A stretch of 43,137 bases of DNA from Myxococcota bacterium (GTDB lineage: Bacteria > Myxococcota_A > UBA796 > UBA2385). This document shows positions 1 to 12,368 of the stretch, piece after piece. The stretch lies in NCBI GenBank assembly GCA_023150805.1, contig JAKLKF010000063.1, forward strand, positions 1-43,137, written 5' to 3'. How positions within the stretch are numbered: the stretch's first letter is position 1; the number at the start of each line of letters is the position of its first letter. The notes beneath the pieces are model-generated. The model was not told where the DNA came from. It saw only the letters and a program-made list of their open reading frames with translations, and made no database searches. A program made the translations under genes and the position numbers.

Positions 1-27
1 CGGAGGGCCGGCCCCTCGTGCGTACAG

Positions 28-823
28 TCAGCAGTTGTCGTCCCAGCCGGCAGCGATGCAGACCTGGACCCCACTGATGGTGGCACCGTCGTCGGCCTGG
101 CCTTCGCCTTGGCCGGTGACATACTCGAAGGGCCTGGTGCCCAAGGCCCCCGAGTAGTTCACGCCGACCCTGCCGTCGTCCTGGTCCTTGGTCTTGCTGC
201 CGCTGCATGAGGGGCTGGAAGAGGAGAAGTCCCCCTCCACTTCGACCCAGGCGGAGTAGTCCCTCAGGAACACGGAAGTTCCCGGCGAGCGCTTGACCAT
301 CTTCGTCGTGATCCCGATCTCACGGAAGAGCCAGCCCAGGTTCGTCACGAAGGCGCGGCCCTTGAGGATGTAGCTGCTTCCGTCGCTGGCGTCGTGCGAG
401 CGCGACGCCTTCGTGGGGCAGCTCGGCGGGGGCGGCGCACCGACAGGCAGGACCGCGCCGAACCAGGGGTGGTTCTCGCCGATGCCGTTGGGGAAACGCT
501 CGTCGAACCACGTATCGGTCATGGCTTCGAGGTCGGCGATCCCGTTGTCGCGGATGGTCTCCATGGACAGACCAGCGCGAGCCTCGTCCCACCGACCGCA
601 GACGAAGGTCGGCGCGTGGCTGGCACCCACCATGTCGCAGAGCGAGCCGTAGGTGGGGCAGTCGAAAGGCGCCAGGATGAACGGCTCGACATCCTGGGAG
701 GTCTCCGACGCCTGATAGTCCTCGAGGATGTCTTCCACCTCAGACTGGGTCAACTGACAGATGTAGCTGTTGGCGGAGGCTTCCCCCCCCCCCCAGCGCC
801 AGCACGAAGAGCAGCGTGCTCAT
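28..823 (-). CDS. Secreted protein of unknown function; reading frame interrupted by a G12 tract in the signal peptide
   Basis: The main open frame (28-753) has only a TTG start and no signal peptide. Upstream, an ATG at 823-821 has a good ribosome site (GAGG, six bases before it). It encodes a hydrophobic start, then reaches a run of twelve G (minus strand; C at 783-794). As printed, that frame stops soon after. With eleven G it reads MSTLLFVLALGGGEASA followed by NSYICQ and joins the main frame, giving 264 residues with a plausible signal peptide cut after ASA. The mature part is Asp/Glu- and Ser-rich with several cysteines (PTYGSLCD, FVCGRW, CSGSK, VQVCIAAGWDDNC). I recognise no domain. 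Base composition is visibly less GC-rich than the rest of the window, which suggests a different history. The extra G could be an assembly error, a true null allele or a phase-variable tract. Confidence 0.6.
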
Positions 824-878
824 GATGGCCTCGTTTCTGCTTGTTTGCGTGAATATCGTCGACGACGTCGACAAGAGG

Positions 879-884
879 AGCCTA
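879..884 (-). promoter_or_regulatory. Putative -10 box TAGGCT for the 28-823 gene
   Basis: On the minus strand TAGGCT lies about 55 bases before the ATG at 823. The same hexamer occurs before the FHA gene and before moxR. No convincing -35 box is visible. The stretch 824-1037 otherwise shows only two close GTCGAC palindromes (about 859-873) and no gene. Confidence 0.3.
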
Positions 885-1037
885 CCCCGGGCGAGCGTCG
901 AGAGGCGAGGGTCGGTGCGGCGGACGGTCGCGGGGGCAGCCGTGCCAGAATGCGGTCCTGCTGTCGTTCTTGTCGAGGGGCACCTTGCAGTCTGAGAGCC
1001 ATGGGGGGCAAGCCTCCTGATCGTCCCTCCCCCCGCC

Positions 1038-1709
1038 TCACCCCGTGCCGTAGACCCGGAACTCGGCGTTGCCGTAGGGCAGGTCCCACAGCGGGCGGAA
1101 GAGGCCGTGCTCCTCGACGGGGCGGCCGGCCCGGGCCTTGTTGCCGATGATCCAGGCGGGCCGCGGGTGGCGGCGCAGCGAGGCGTGGACCTGGTGCAGG
1201 ACCTTGTCCAGCACGACCGGGCCGAAGGGGTTGAACAGGTAGAAGACGTGCAGGTCGGGGGCGACCTCGTAGGCGGCGGCGTCGGCGTGCACGATCTCGA
1301 CCTGGTGGCCGTGCCCCGTGCGCGCCCGCCAGGCGGCCAGGTTGGCCTGGGCCTGCTGGCAGAGAGACTCGGCGTACTCGACGCCCACGATGCGGCGGAA
1401 GGGTTGCTGGCTGGCCAGCAGCAGCACGCGGCCCTTGCCGGCGCCGTAGTCGAGCAGGCCCAGGCCCGGCGGCAGGGACAGGGCCTCCATCACCCGGCGG
1501 AAGTGCCGCACGCGGGTGGGGTGGTAGGCCTCGCCGTGCTCGCCATGGTCCCCGCGCACGGGGCCGGCCGCGCCGATCTGTACGTGCCTGCCGGTCTCGA
1601 CGCCGTGGCGCCGGTCGAAGAGCAGGTCCTCGCCGATGCTGGCGACAGTCTGGACCACGCGGCGGGGGCCCTGTCGACGCAGGGAGGCGACGCGGTGGTG
1701 GAGCTGCAC
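1038..1709 (-). CDS. Class I SAM-dependent methyltransferase
   Basis: A 223-residue protein from a GTG at 1709, six bases after the stop of the upstream gene (1715). The start was chosen because longer versions run through that gene and become Arg/Pro-rich nonsense. Residues 85-94 read LLDYGAGKGR, the SAM-binding motif I of Rossmann-fold methyltransferases. E111 (GVEYAE) fits the acidic residue that binds the ribose. HAD at 141-143 and NPFG at 160-163 sit where motifs II and IV are expected, and the NPFG could be part of the catalytic loop. The substrate cannot be read from the sequence; N- or O-methylation of a small molecule or a protein are both possible. It is the last gene of the chain that starts with the sigma-like gene, so it may be co-regulated with it. 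Confidence 0.75.
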   Translation of the reverse strand: MQLHHRVASLRRQGPRRVVQTVASIGEDLLFDRRHGVETGRHVQIGAAGPVRGDHGEHGEAYHPTRVRHFRRVMEALSLPPGLGLLDYGAGKGRVLLLASQQPFRRIVGVEYAESLCQQAQANLAAWRARTGHGHQVEIVHADAAAYEVAPDLHVFYLFNPFGPVVLDKVLHQVHASLRRHPRPAWIIGNKARAGRPVEEHGLFRPLWDLPYGNAEFRVYGTG

Positions 1710-1714
1710 GGCGC

Positions 1715-2176
1715 TCAGGCGCGGACCAGGGTCCAGGTGCGGCCCTGGGCGTCCTGCAGGCGGAGCTGGTCGGGCAGCTCGGCCAGGGTGCCCAGGTCCG
1801 CGGGGCGGCCGGGCTGCAGGGGCAGGAAGCGGCCGTCGATCTCCACCGTCACGCCGGCCGGGCCCTGGTCGTGGCGGACCAGCACCGCGCCGCTGGGGCC
1901 GACCCACAGCGAGAGCCGGTGCGGGCCGGCGGCGTAGGTGGCGGCCACCCGGGGCTCGGGCCGCGGGTCCTGGGCGGCCAGCCGGGTCGGCGCGGCGCGG
2001 ACGGGGTCGTCCTCGGTGGCCCAGGCGCCCTCCAGCAGCTCGTCCTGGGACAGGTCGCGCGCGGCGCGCCGGGTGGCGGCGGCCTGGGCGAAGGAGCGCA
2101 GGAGCTCGGTCACGGGCACCTCCGGGTCGGGTTCGGCGTCGGGCTGGAAGAGGGACTCCCAGGTCTTCTGGCTCAT
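1715..2176 (-). CDS. Small protein of unknown function, coupled to the sigma-like gene
   Basis: 153 residues from an ATG at 2176-2174, which overlaps the stop of the upstream gene (ATGA). A strong ribosome site (GAGGAGG) lies just before it, so translation is probably coupled. The N-terminal half is acidic and helical-looking (PVTELLRSFAQAAAT, DLSQDELLEGAW). The C-terminal half looks like beta strands with repeated short turns (GPHRLSLWVGPSGAVLV, VTVEIDGRFLPL). There is no signal peptide or membrane segment, and I recognise no family. Tight coupling to a sigma-like protein suggests a partner, for example an anti-sigma-like or adaptor protein, but this rests only on position. Confidence 0.65.
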   Translation of the reverse strand: MSQKTWESLFQPDAEPDPEVPVTELLRSFAQAAATRRAARDLSQDELLEGAWATEDDPVRAAPTRLAAQDPRPEPRVAATYAAGPHRLSLWVGPSGAVLVRHDQGPAGVTVEIDGRFLPLQPGRPADLGTLAELPDQLRLQDAQGRTWTLVRA

Positions 2177-3219
2177 GGACCCTCCTCGCCCTGCAGCTCG
2201 GGCAGCACCTGGAGCAGCACCTCCAGCACCAGCTCGACCAGGTCCTTGGGCCGCAGCTCTGCCTGCGGGGCGAGGGACTCGTGGGCGGCGGCCTGGACCA
2301 CGCGCTCGACGAAGCCCTTGCCGACCCGGGCGACGGCGCGCGTGACCGCGACCTTGTGCTTGAAGGCGGGGTTCCTGGCGATCAGCTCGTCGTAGCTGTC
2401 GCCCCGGGCGAGGCTCACGAGCAGGTCCCGGTCTTCGGGCGACAGCTCGCGCCAGGCCTCGAGCACGGCCCGGCGCACGGCCAGCGTGGTCGGGTGGTCG
2501 GGCGCGGTGGTGACCGGCGCGTCCAGCTCGGGCGCCGGGGGGGTGCCGAGCACGGCCTCGACCACCTGGGTCAAGCGGGACTGGGTCTGCGGGCCGCCCA
2601 GCTCCAGGGCCGCGAGCACCAGCTCGGGCACGGTGCGCAGGCCGCTCTGCTGGAGGCGGGCCTGCACCACCTCGACCGGGCGGGCGACGGTGACGCGCCG
2701 GTCGGGCAGGCGCCACCGCAGCGGCGTGTCGTCCCCCAGGCGCTCCGAGACGCAGCGCTCCTTGAGCACGGCGCCCACCTGCTTGTAGAGGTCGGCCCGC
2801 CAGCGCAGCACCGGGTCGCGCACCAGGTTGCGGGCGTAGTCGTCGCGCATCAGCTCGCGGGTGATCGACAGCTTGGCGTAGAAGCCGTGGTAGCGGATGG
2901 CGCGGCCGTCGAACTGCTCCTGGACGAAGGCGACGAAGGGCGTGCGTCCGTTGAAGGGGAAGCGGCCCTTCGGGACCCGCGCGCAGGTGGTGAAGACGCG
3001 GTGGGACAGGTCCGCGACGGCGTCGTCGTCCTTGCGGCCCAGGTTGAACCAGGCGTCGGGGTAGCTGCGGGTCACGCGGGCGACATGGCGGCGCACGTGG
3101 TCGAGCAGGGGCGCGCCGGGCGAGGGCCCCTGGACGAAGGCGCGCACGAGCGCGGGGAGGGCGTCGTCGTCGGCCACGGTCAGGTCCGGGCAGGGGGTCG
3201 GGATCGGGATCAAGCCCAC
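2173..3219 (-). CDS. Divergent sigma-70-like protein (tentative)
   Basis: 348 residues from a GTG at 3219; the nearest ATG (3233) is out of frame. The layout resembles a sigma factor with regions 2 and 4. LLDHVRRHVARVTRSY, then DDDAVADLSHRVF, then FNGRTPFVAFVQEQFDGRA, follows the order of ECF region 2 (acidic helix, then an aromatic helix leading to the -10-binding helix). Near the C-terminus LSPEDRDLLVSLARGDSYDE followed by LIARNPAFKHKV resembles the helix-turn-helix of region 4. Similarity is weak and the protein is much longer than an ECF sigma (about 180-200 residues), with an extra middle block and a C-terminal tail of about 45 residues. It might instead be an unrelated helical regulator. 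It lies 39 bases after the RCC1 lipoprotein gene and overlaps the next gene. Confidence 0.45.
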   Translation of the reverse strand: MGLIPIPTPCPDLTVADDDALPALVRAFVQGPSPGAPLLDHVRRHVARVTRSYPDAWFNLGRKDDDAVADLSHRVFTTCARVPKGRFPFNGRTPFVAFVQEQFDGRAIRYHGFYAKLSITRELMRDDYARNLVRDPVLRWRADLYKQVGAVLKERCVSERLGDDTPLRWRLPDRRVTVARPVEVVQARLQQSGLRTVPELVLAALELGGPQTQSRLTQVVEAVLGTPPAPELDAPVTTAPDHPTTLAVRRAVLEAWRELSPEDRDLLVSLARGDSYDELIARNPAFKHKVAVTRAVARVGKGFVERVVQAAAHESLAPQAELRPKDLVELVLEVLLQVLPELQGEEGP

Positions 3220-3258
3220 GGCGGGCCGCCCATTACACGCAGCCGCCCCTAACCCCGC

Positions 3259-4281
3259 TCACTCGGTGGGCACGGTCGCCTGGCCGTCGCCGCCCAGGCC
3301 CCAGCACTGGATCCGCGCGCCGCCGCCGACCTCGTCGGGGACCTCCACGGCGCAGGCGTGGCGCCCGCCGCTGTGGGCGCGCAGGCGGGCGAAGGTGCCG
3401 CCTGGCGCGTCGCGGACCTGGCCGTGGTCGTCCGCGCCCCAGCAGGTGATCGCCCCGTCCAGGTCCAGGGCGCAGGAGAAGTCGGCGCCCGCCGCGACCT
3501 CGGCGAACTGCCCGGGCGGCGGGCTGGCCTGGCCCCGGTCGTCGGCCCCCCAGCACACCAGGGTGTTGTCGGTCCGGCGCCCGCAGGCGTGGTCGAGGCC
3601 CGCGGCCCAGCTCGCCAGGGGCTCGGTCGGCGCCCCGCTGACCTGGCCCCGGTCGTCGGCGCCCCAGCAGGTGGGCCCCGACGCCTCGGCCTGCGCGCAG
3701 CCCCAGGCCCAGCCGACCACGAGCTCGGCCCAGTCCCCGCCGGGCGGGCTGCTCTGCCCCTCGGCGTCCCGGCCCCAGCAGGCCAGGGCACCCGACGCGT
3801 CGAGGCCGCAGGTGTGCGCCCCGCCTGCGCCGATCCGGCCCAGGACGAGGCCGCCGGGCGGGCTGGCCTGGCCCTGGTCGTCCCGCCCCCAGCAGGTCGG
3901 CGCCGCCGAGGCGTCCAGCGCGCAGGCGTGCTCGTAGCCCGTGGCCAGCGCCAGCCAGGCGCCCCCGGGGGGCGTGGCCTGTCCCTCGCTGTCGTTGCCC
4001 CAGCAGCGCAGGCTGTCGTCGGTGCGCAGGCCGCAGGTGAACAGGCCGCCGGGCTGGACGTCGAGCCAGACCGGCGCGCTCTCGGTGGGGGTGCCGCCGT
4101 CGGTGCCGCCCCCGTCGGTCGTGCCCCCGTCGGTCGTGCCCCCCCCGTCGGTCGTGCCGCCGTCGATGCCGCCCCCGTCGGGGGTCCCGCCGTCGCCGCC
4201 GCCCCCATCGCCCGGCGCGCCCGTGTCGCAGGGCACGTCGCGCAGCTCGATGGTGCAGGCCAGGACCAGGAGCAGGATCAC
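3259..4281 (-). CDS. Lipoprotein with RCC1-like repeats
   Basis: 340 residues from a GTG at 4281-4279 that overlaps the stop of the FecR gene (GTGA). Residues 1-9 form a very short hydrophobic leader ending in VLAC, so C9 is the likely lipidated cysteine. A flexible linker of Asp-Gly-Gly-Thr repeats (residues about 20-65) is followed by seven units of about 40-50 residues. Each has a Cys-Ala/Gly-Leu start and a core of the type CWGxDxxGQ. This is the bacterial RCC1 / BNR-like beta-propeller pattern, common in surface lipoproteins of Myxococcota. Two cysteines per unit suggest a disulphide in each blade. The role is probably binding outside the inner membrane, and its operon position makes it a candidate ligand-binding partner of the FecR/CHASE2 proteins. 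Confidence 0.8.
   Translation of the reverse strand: MILLLVLACTIELRDVPCDTGAPGDGGGGDGGTPDGGGIDGGTTDGGGTTDGGTTDGGGTDGGTPTESAPVWLDVQPGGLFTCGLRTDDSLRCWGNDSEGQATPPGGAWLALATGYEHACALDASAAPTCWGRDDQGQASPPGGLVLGRIGAGGAHTCGLDASGALACWGRDAEGQSSPPGGDWAELVVGWAWGCAQAEASGPTCWGADDRGQVSGAPTEPLASWAAGLDHACGRRTDNTLVCWGADDRGQASPPPGQFAEVAAGADFSCALDLDGAITCWGADDHGQVRDAPGGTFARLRAHSGGRHACAVEVPDEVGGGARIQCWGLGGDGQATVPTE
4085..4215 (-). repeat. Degenerate tandem repeat coding for a DGGT/DGGG linker
   Basis: Plus-strand runs of CCGTCGGTCGTGCC and variants code on the minus strand for repeated Asp-Gly-Gly-Thr/Gly units. Such in-frame repeats between a lipidated cysteine and a folded domain are typical of surface lipoproteins and can change in copy number without shifting the frame. 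Confidence 0.7.
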
Positions 4282-5378
4282 AGCCCCACCCCCAGGCCCA
4301 GGGCCGGCTCGACCGACAGGCCGTCGGCGTAGCCGGCGCGCAGCTCGGCCAGCAGCGACAGGCGCCGGCCCAGCGCGTGGCCGTAGCGGACGGTGCCTGC
4401 GCCCCCCAGGTGCACGGCGGTGTACTGCTCGCCGCAGAGCAGGCGCCGGTCCTCCAGGGTGCTGGTCAGCTCGCCGGCCAGCGTGAGCGCGCCCGGCTGC
4501 CAGGCCAGGCCCAGGCCCACGGGCACCCGCAGGCTGCCGCCGCTGCTGGCGCCGACCGCGGTCGAGGCGACCAGCCGCAGGTCCGCCGGCAGGTGCAGGC
4601 CCGCGAACAGGCGCAGGCCCCCGCCGCCCTCGGTCCCGCCCGCGTCGGGGGTGCCCAGCGGCGCGGCGCCGGCGAGGAGCTGGCCGGTCGCCAGCGCCCC
4701 CACCTGCCAGCGCGGGCGGCCCAGGGGCCAGCTCCGGGCGAGGTCGGCGGGCCGCGGGCGCCAGCGCTCCACCCCGGGCGAGGGGCCCGCCTGCGGCATG
4801 GCCACCTGGCGCAGCCGCGTCAGCCGCTCGCCCTCCCCCAGGTCGTCCCGCCGCACGCGCACCACGCCCTGCTCGACCCGCACCGAGACGCTGTCGCCGT
4901 TGGTGACGCCGTCCCCCTCGCCCTGGCGCGCGACCAGGAAGCGCGTGCCCTCGACGATGGTCTCGACGGCGCCCGCCTCGACGGTCAGCGCGCTGCGCAT
5001 CCGGTAGTAGACCTCGCCGGCGCGCTGCACCACCCGGTCCCAGGCCTCGCCGGGCCCCTCGGCCAGGGTGAGCTCGCCGTCCTCCGACAGGTTCATGCGC
5101 GAGCCGTCGGACAGGCGGAGCTGCACGCGGGCGGCGCGGGTCACGAGCCGGTCGCCCGGCTGCAGCGTGTCCCCCTGGCGCAGCAGGTCCTCGGCCTGGC
5201 CGCGGAAGACCGAGCCCTGGTCGGTCTGGTCGACCACGCGCCACCGCCCTGCCCGGTCCACGTGGCTGAGCGCCTCGATCACGGCCGAGGCCGCGCCGGC
5301 CCTGCCGGGGAGGGCGGCCAACAGGAGCAGCAGCAGGCCGAGCAGGGAGGCCCGGGGGAGTGGGGAGCGGGGGGTCAG
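4278..5378 (-). CDS. FecR-domain protein with C-terminal barrel-like region; probable CTG start
   Basis: With a CTG start at 5378 the protein has 366 residues and a clean signal peptide: basic start LTPRSPLPRA, hydrophobic LLGLLLLLLAALP, then AGA-type cleavage. The only conventional start near it, TTG at 5321, falls inside the hydrophobic core. An in-frame TAA lies 42 bases upstream of the CTG with no ATG, GTG or TTG between them, and AGAGG sits eight bases before the CTG. Residues about 69-180 are a FecR domain (DTLQPGDRLVTRAARVQLRL, then SDGSRMNLSEDGELTL). The C-terminal 150 residues alternate hydrophobic and polar positions with Gly and aromatic girdle residues (LRLFAGLHLPADLRLVASTA), like a small outer-membrane barrel. 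The gene follows the kinase-CHASE2 gene by 19 bases and overlaps the next gene (GTGA). FecR proteins often lie beside CHASE2 sensors, so a sensing partner role is likely. Confidence 0.75.
   Translation of the reverse strand: MTPRSPLPRASLLGLLLLLLAALPGRAGAASAVIEALSHVDRAGRWRVVDQTDQGSVFRGQAEDLLRQGDTLQPGDRLVTRAARVQLRLSDGSRMNLSEDGELTLAEGPGEAWDRVVQRAGEVYYRMRSALTVEAGAVETIVEGTRFLVARQGEGDGVTNGDSVSVRVEQGVVRVRRDDLGEGERLTRLRQVAMPQAGPSPGVERWRPRPADLARSWPLGRPRWQVGALATGQLLAGAAPLGTPDAGGTEGGGGLRLFAGLHLPADLRLVASTAVGASSGGSLRVPVGLGLAWQPGALTLAGELTSTLEDRRLLCGEQYTAVHLGGAGTVRYGHALGRRLSLLAELRAGYADGLSVEPALGLGVGL
5376..5378 (-). promoter_or_regulatory. Candidate CTG initiation codon of the FecR gene
   Basis: Minus-strand CTG with AGAGG at 5389-5385 as ribosome site. 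It is the only near-cognate codon that preserves the whole signal peptide between the in-frame TAA (5423-5421) and the TTG at 5321. Confidence 0.5.
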
Positions 5379-5397
5379 GGGGCGCCTCTGGACCGGA

Positions 5398-10555
<5,158 letters not shown>

Positions 10556-10567
10556 GCGCGGCAGCGA

Positions 10568-10600
10568 GGCGGGAGCCGGGAGGGAATGCCGGCTCCCGCC
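10568..10600. terminator. Strong hairpin, probably a bidirectional terminator
   Basis: A perfect 12-bp stem (GGCGGGAGCCGG at 10568-10579 with its complement at 10589-10600) and a nine-base loop lie between the convergent katG and the 10623-12254 gene. There is no T run on either side, as is common in very GC-rich genomes. Confidence 0.75.
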
Positions 10601-10622
10601 GATGGGTGTCGGCGGGTCCGGG

Positions 10623-12254
10623 TCAGTCGGATCCGAGCTGAAGGCGTCGGAACGCCTTCACCTTGAGGGAAGGGTTGGCGTCCTTGTAGACCACCGCCGG
10701 AGGGAGGTGGGTGGACCCGCCCTCGCCGTCCACCTTCTCGATGTCGATGGTCTCGCCGCCGATGAGGATGTCGCCGCGCGAGACGGTGTCGCCGGTCTTG
10801 TCGATGGCCGCCAGGTCCAGGTCGCCGTCGCCGTCGGTGCCGAGCTGGCCGGCGAAGCTGCCCTTGGCCAGGGTGCTGCGCTTGCCGCGGGAGTTGGCGG
10901 CGCCCTGGAGCTTGACCTTGCCGACCAGGTCCAGGCCGTGGGGGTCACTGTCCAGGTCGACCCCGATGGCGAAGACGACGGCCACCTCGTCGTCGAAGCT
11001 CACGTAGTCCTCCCCGTCGATGCCCACGTCGGTGGGGATGCCGTAGGAGAAGGTGAGCCCCGCGGGCAGCTCGTCGGGGTCGGCGGCCCAGGCGGTGACC
11101 GAGGCCCAGGCGGCGCCGTCCTCGTCGGTGCCGAGCACGACCATGCGGCTGCCGTCACTGTTCACGTAGTACTTCTTGTTCTTGGCGCTCACCTCGCGCA
11201 GCTCCAGGACCTCTCCGTCGAGCAGGACCTCCTCGATGGTCTCGACCTCGGCATCGAGCGCCACGGCCTGCGCGAGCTGGTAGCTGTTCACGGGGATCTC
11301 CCAGGTCTCGCCGCCCTCCAGCTCGACCTCGGCCAGCTCGGGCAGCGCGTCGCCCAGGGTCCAGCCTTCGGAGATGACCACCATGGCGTCCTCTGCGCTG
11401 GAGCCGTAGCCCGCCGCCCAGTAGAGCTTCTCCACCGCCACCGAGGTGAGCGGATCCTCGTCGACGACCAGGACGTTGACCCCGTCGCCCTCGTCCTCCC
11501 AGGCGGGCGCGATCCGCACCTTCGCCTTGTCGAGCTTCTCGCCCTCGGCGTCCCAGGCCTTGACCTTGCCCTCGGTGGCGCCGTCGAGCGCGACCGCGCC
11601 GCTCTCCCAGACGACGCCCAGCTCGTCCAGGTCGACCTCGGCGTCGGTGCGGGTGAGCGAGGCGCCCCACTCGACGCAGTCACCGGTGCGGCTCCAGGTG
11701 ACGCACTCCTCGGTGGGGGAGGACTCGACCACGCTCAGCGTGGCGGAGGCGACCGACAGCGCGTCCGCGCCGGCGAGGTCGAGCCCCACGGTGCCATCGG
11801 CGAAGACGGTGGCGGCCAGCAGCTCGAGGTCCACGGCGGTGGTCGAGGACTCGCCCTCCTCGCAGGCGCGGCAGGTACCGTCGTCGCCGCCCTCGCCGTC
11901 GCGGGGGGCCGACAGGGTCAGGGCGCCCTCGACGTAGCCGCCGGAGAAGGTGGCGAGCGGGGCGCTCTCGCGGTCGTAGACGGTCAGGGTGACCTGCGCA
12001 CCCTCGGCGGGCAGGGCGCCCAGCGTGGCGGTGCCGTGCAGCCAGGCGTCGGACTCCTCCAGCGTCAGCTCCTCGCCGTCCAGCTCGGCGGTGACGCTGG
12101 CGATCTCGCCGTCGGCGTCGGAGGTCACGGCGGCCATCTGGGAGCTGGTGTCGGTGGTCTGCCGGATGCGGATGTTCTTGATCTTGCTGTCCGCGGCGAG
12201 CGCGTCGGGGGAGAGGCAGAGCGCGAGGGACAGGACCAGGGACGAGACGAGCAT
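10623..12254 (-). CDS. Secreted acidic protein of unknown function
   Basis: 543 residues from ATG 12254, with GGAGG close upstream. A clear signal peptide (MLVSSLVLSLALCLSPDALA, then ADSK) is not followed by a lipobox. The mature protein is strongly acidic and looks all-beta, with repeated short strands and DGD/DGE turns (AAVTSDADGEIASVTAELDG, QLGTDGDGDLDL). It has two close cysteine pairs (CRAC; CVTWSRTGDC). Some segments resemble Ig-like or cadherin-like surface modules, but I recognise no family. The Asp-rich turns may bind calcium (inference). It is monocistronic, convergent with katG and divergent from the kinase gene at 12369; the 114 bases in between must hold both promoters. Confidence 0.8.
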   Translation of the reverse strand: MLVSSLVLSLALCLSPDALAADSKIKNIRIRQTTDTSSQMAAVTSDADGEIASVTAELDGEELTLEESDAWLHGTATLGALPAEGAQVTLTVYDRESAPLATFSGGYVEGALTLSAPRDGEGGDDGTCRACEEGESSTTAVDLELLAATVFADGTVGLDLAGADALSVASATLSVVESSPTEECVTWSRTGDCVEWGASLTRTDAEVDLDELGVVWESGAVALDGATEGKVKAWDAEGEKLDKAKVRIAPAWEDEGDGVNVLVVDEDPLTSVAVEKLYWAAGYGSSAEDAMVVISEGWTLGDALPELAEVELEGGETWEIPVNSYQLAQAVALDAEVETIEEVLLDGEVLELREVSAKNKKYYVNSDGSRMVVLGTDEDGAAWASVTAWAADPDELPAGLTFSYGIPTDVGIDGEDYVSFDDEVAVVFAIGVDLDSDPHGLDLVGKVKLQGAANSRGKRSTLAKGSFAGQLGTDGDGDLDLAAIDKTGDTVSRGDILIGGETIDIEKVDGEGGSTHLPPAVVYKDANPSLKVKAFRRLQLGSD

Positions 12255-12356
12255 GGAGACCTCCAGGGGTGAGCCGCGGTCCATGGGTAGCCGTCGCCCT
12301 CGTCGCCGGGACCCCCACCCAACCCCCACTCGCTCCCCAGCGCTGGCCCGAGCGGC

Positions 12357-12362
12357 TAGGTG
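12357..12362 (+). promoter_or_regulatory. Putative -10 box TAGGTG for the kinase at 12369
   Basis: TAGGTG is followed by six bases and then GTG 12369. It supports the second in-frame GTG as the start rather than the GTG inside the box (12360). No Shine-Dalgarno sequence is visible. Confidence 0.3.
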
Positions 12363-12368
12363 CGCCCG

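Noticed and set aside
855..875. Paired GTCGAC palindromes before the 28-823 gene as an operator
   Set aside because: GTCGAC is frequent in this GC-rich window and the pair alone is not evidence of a binding site.
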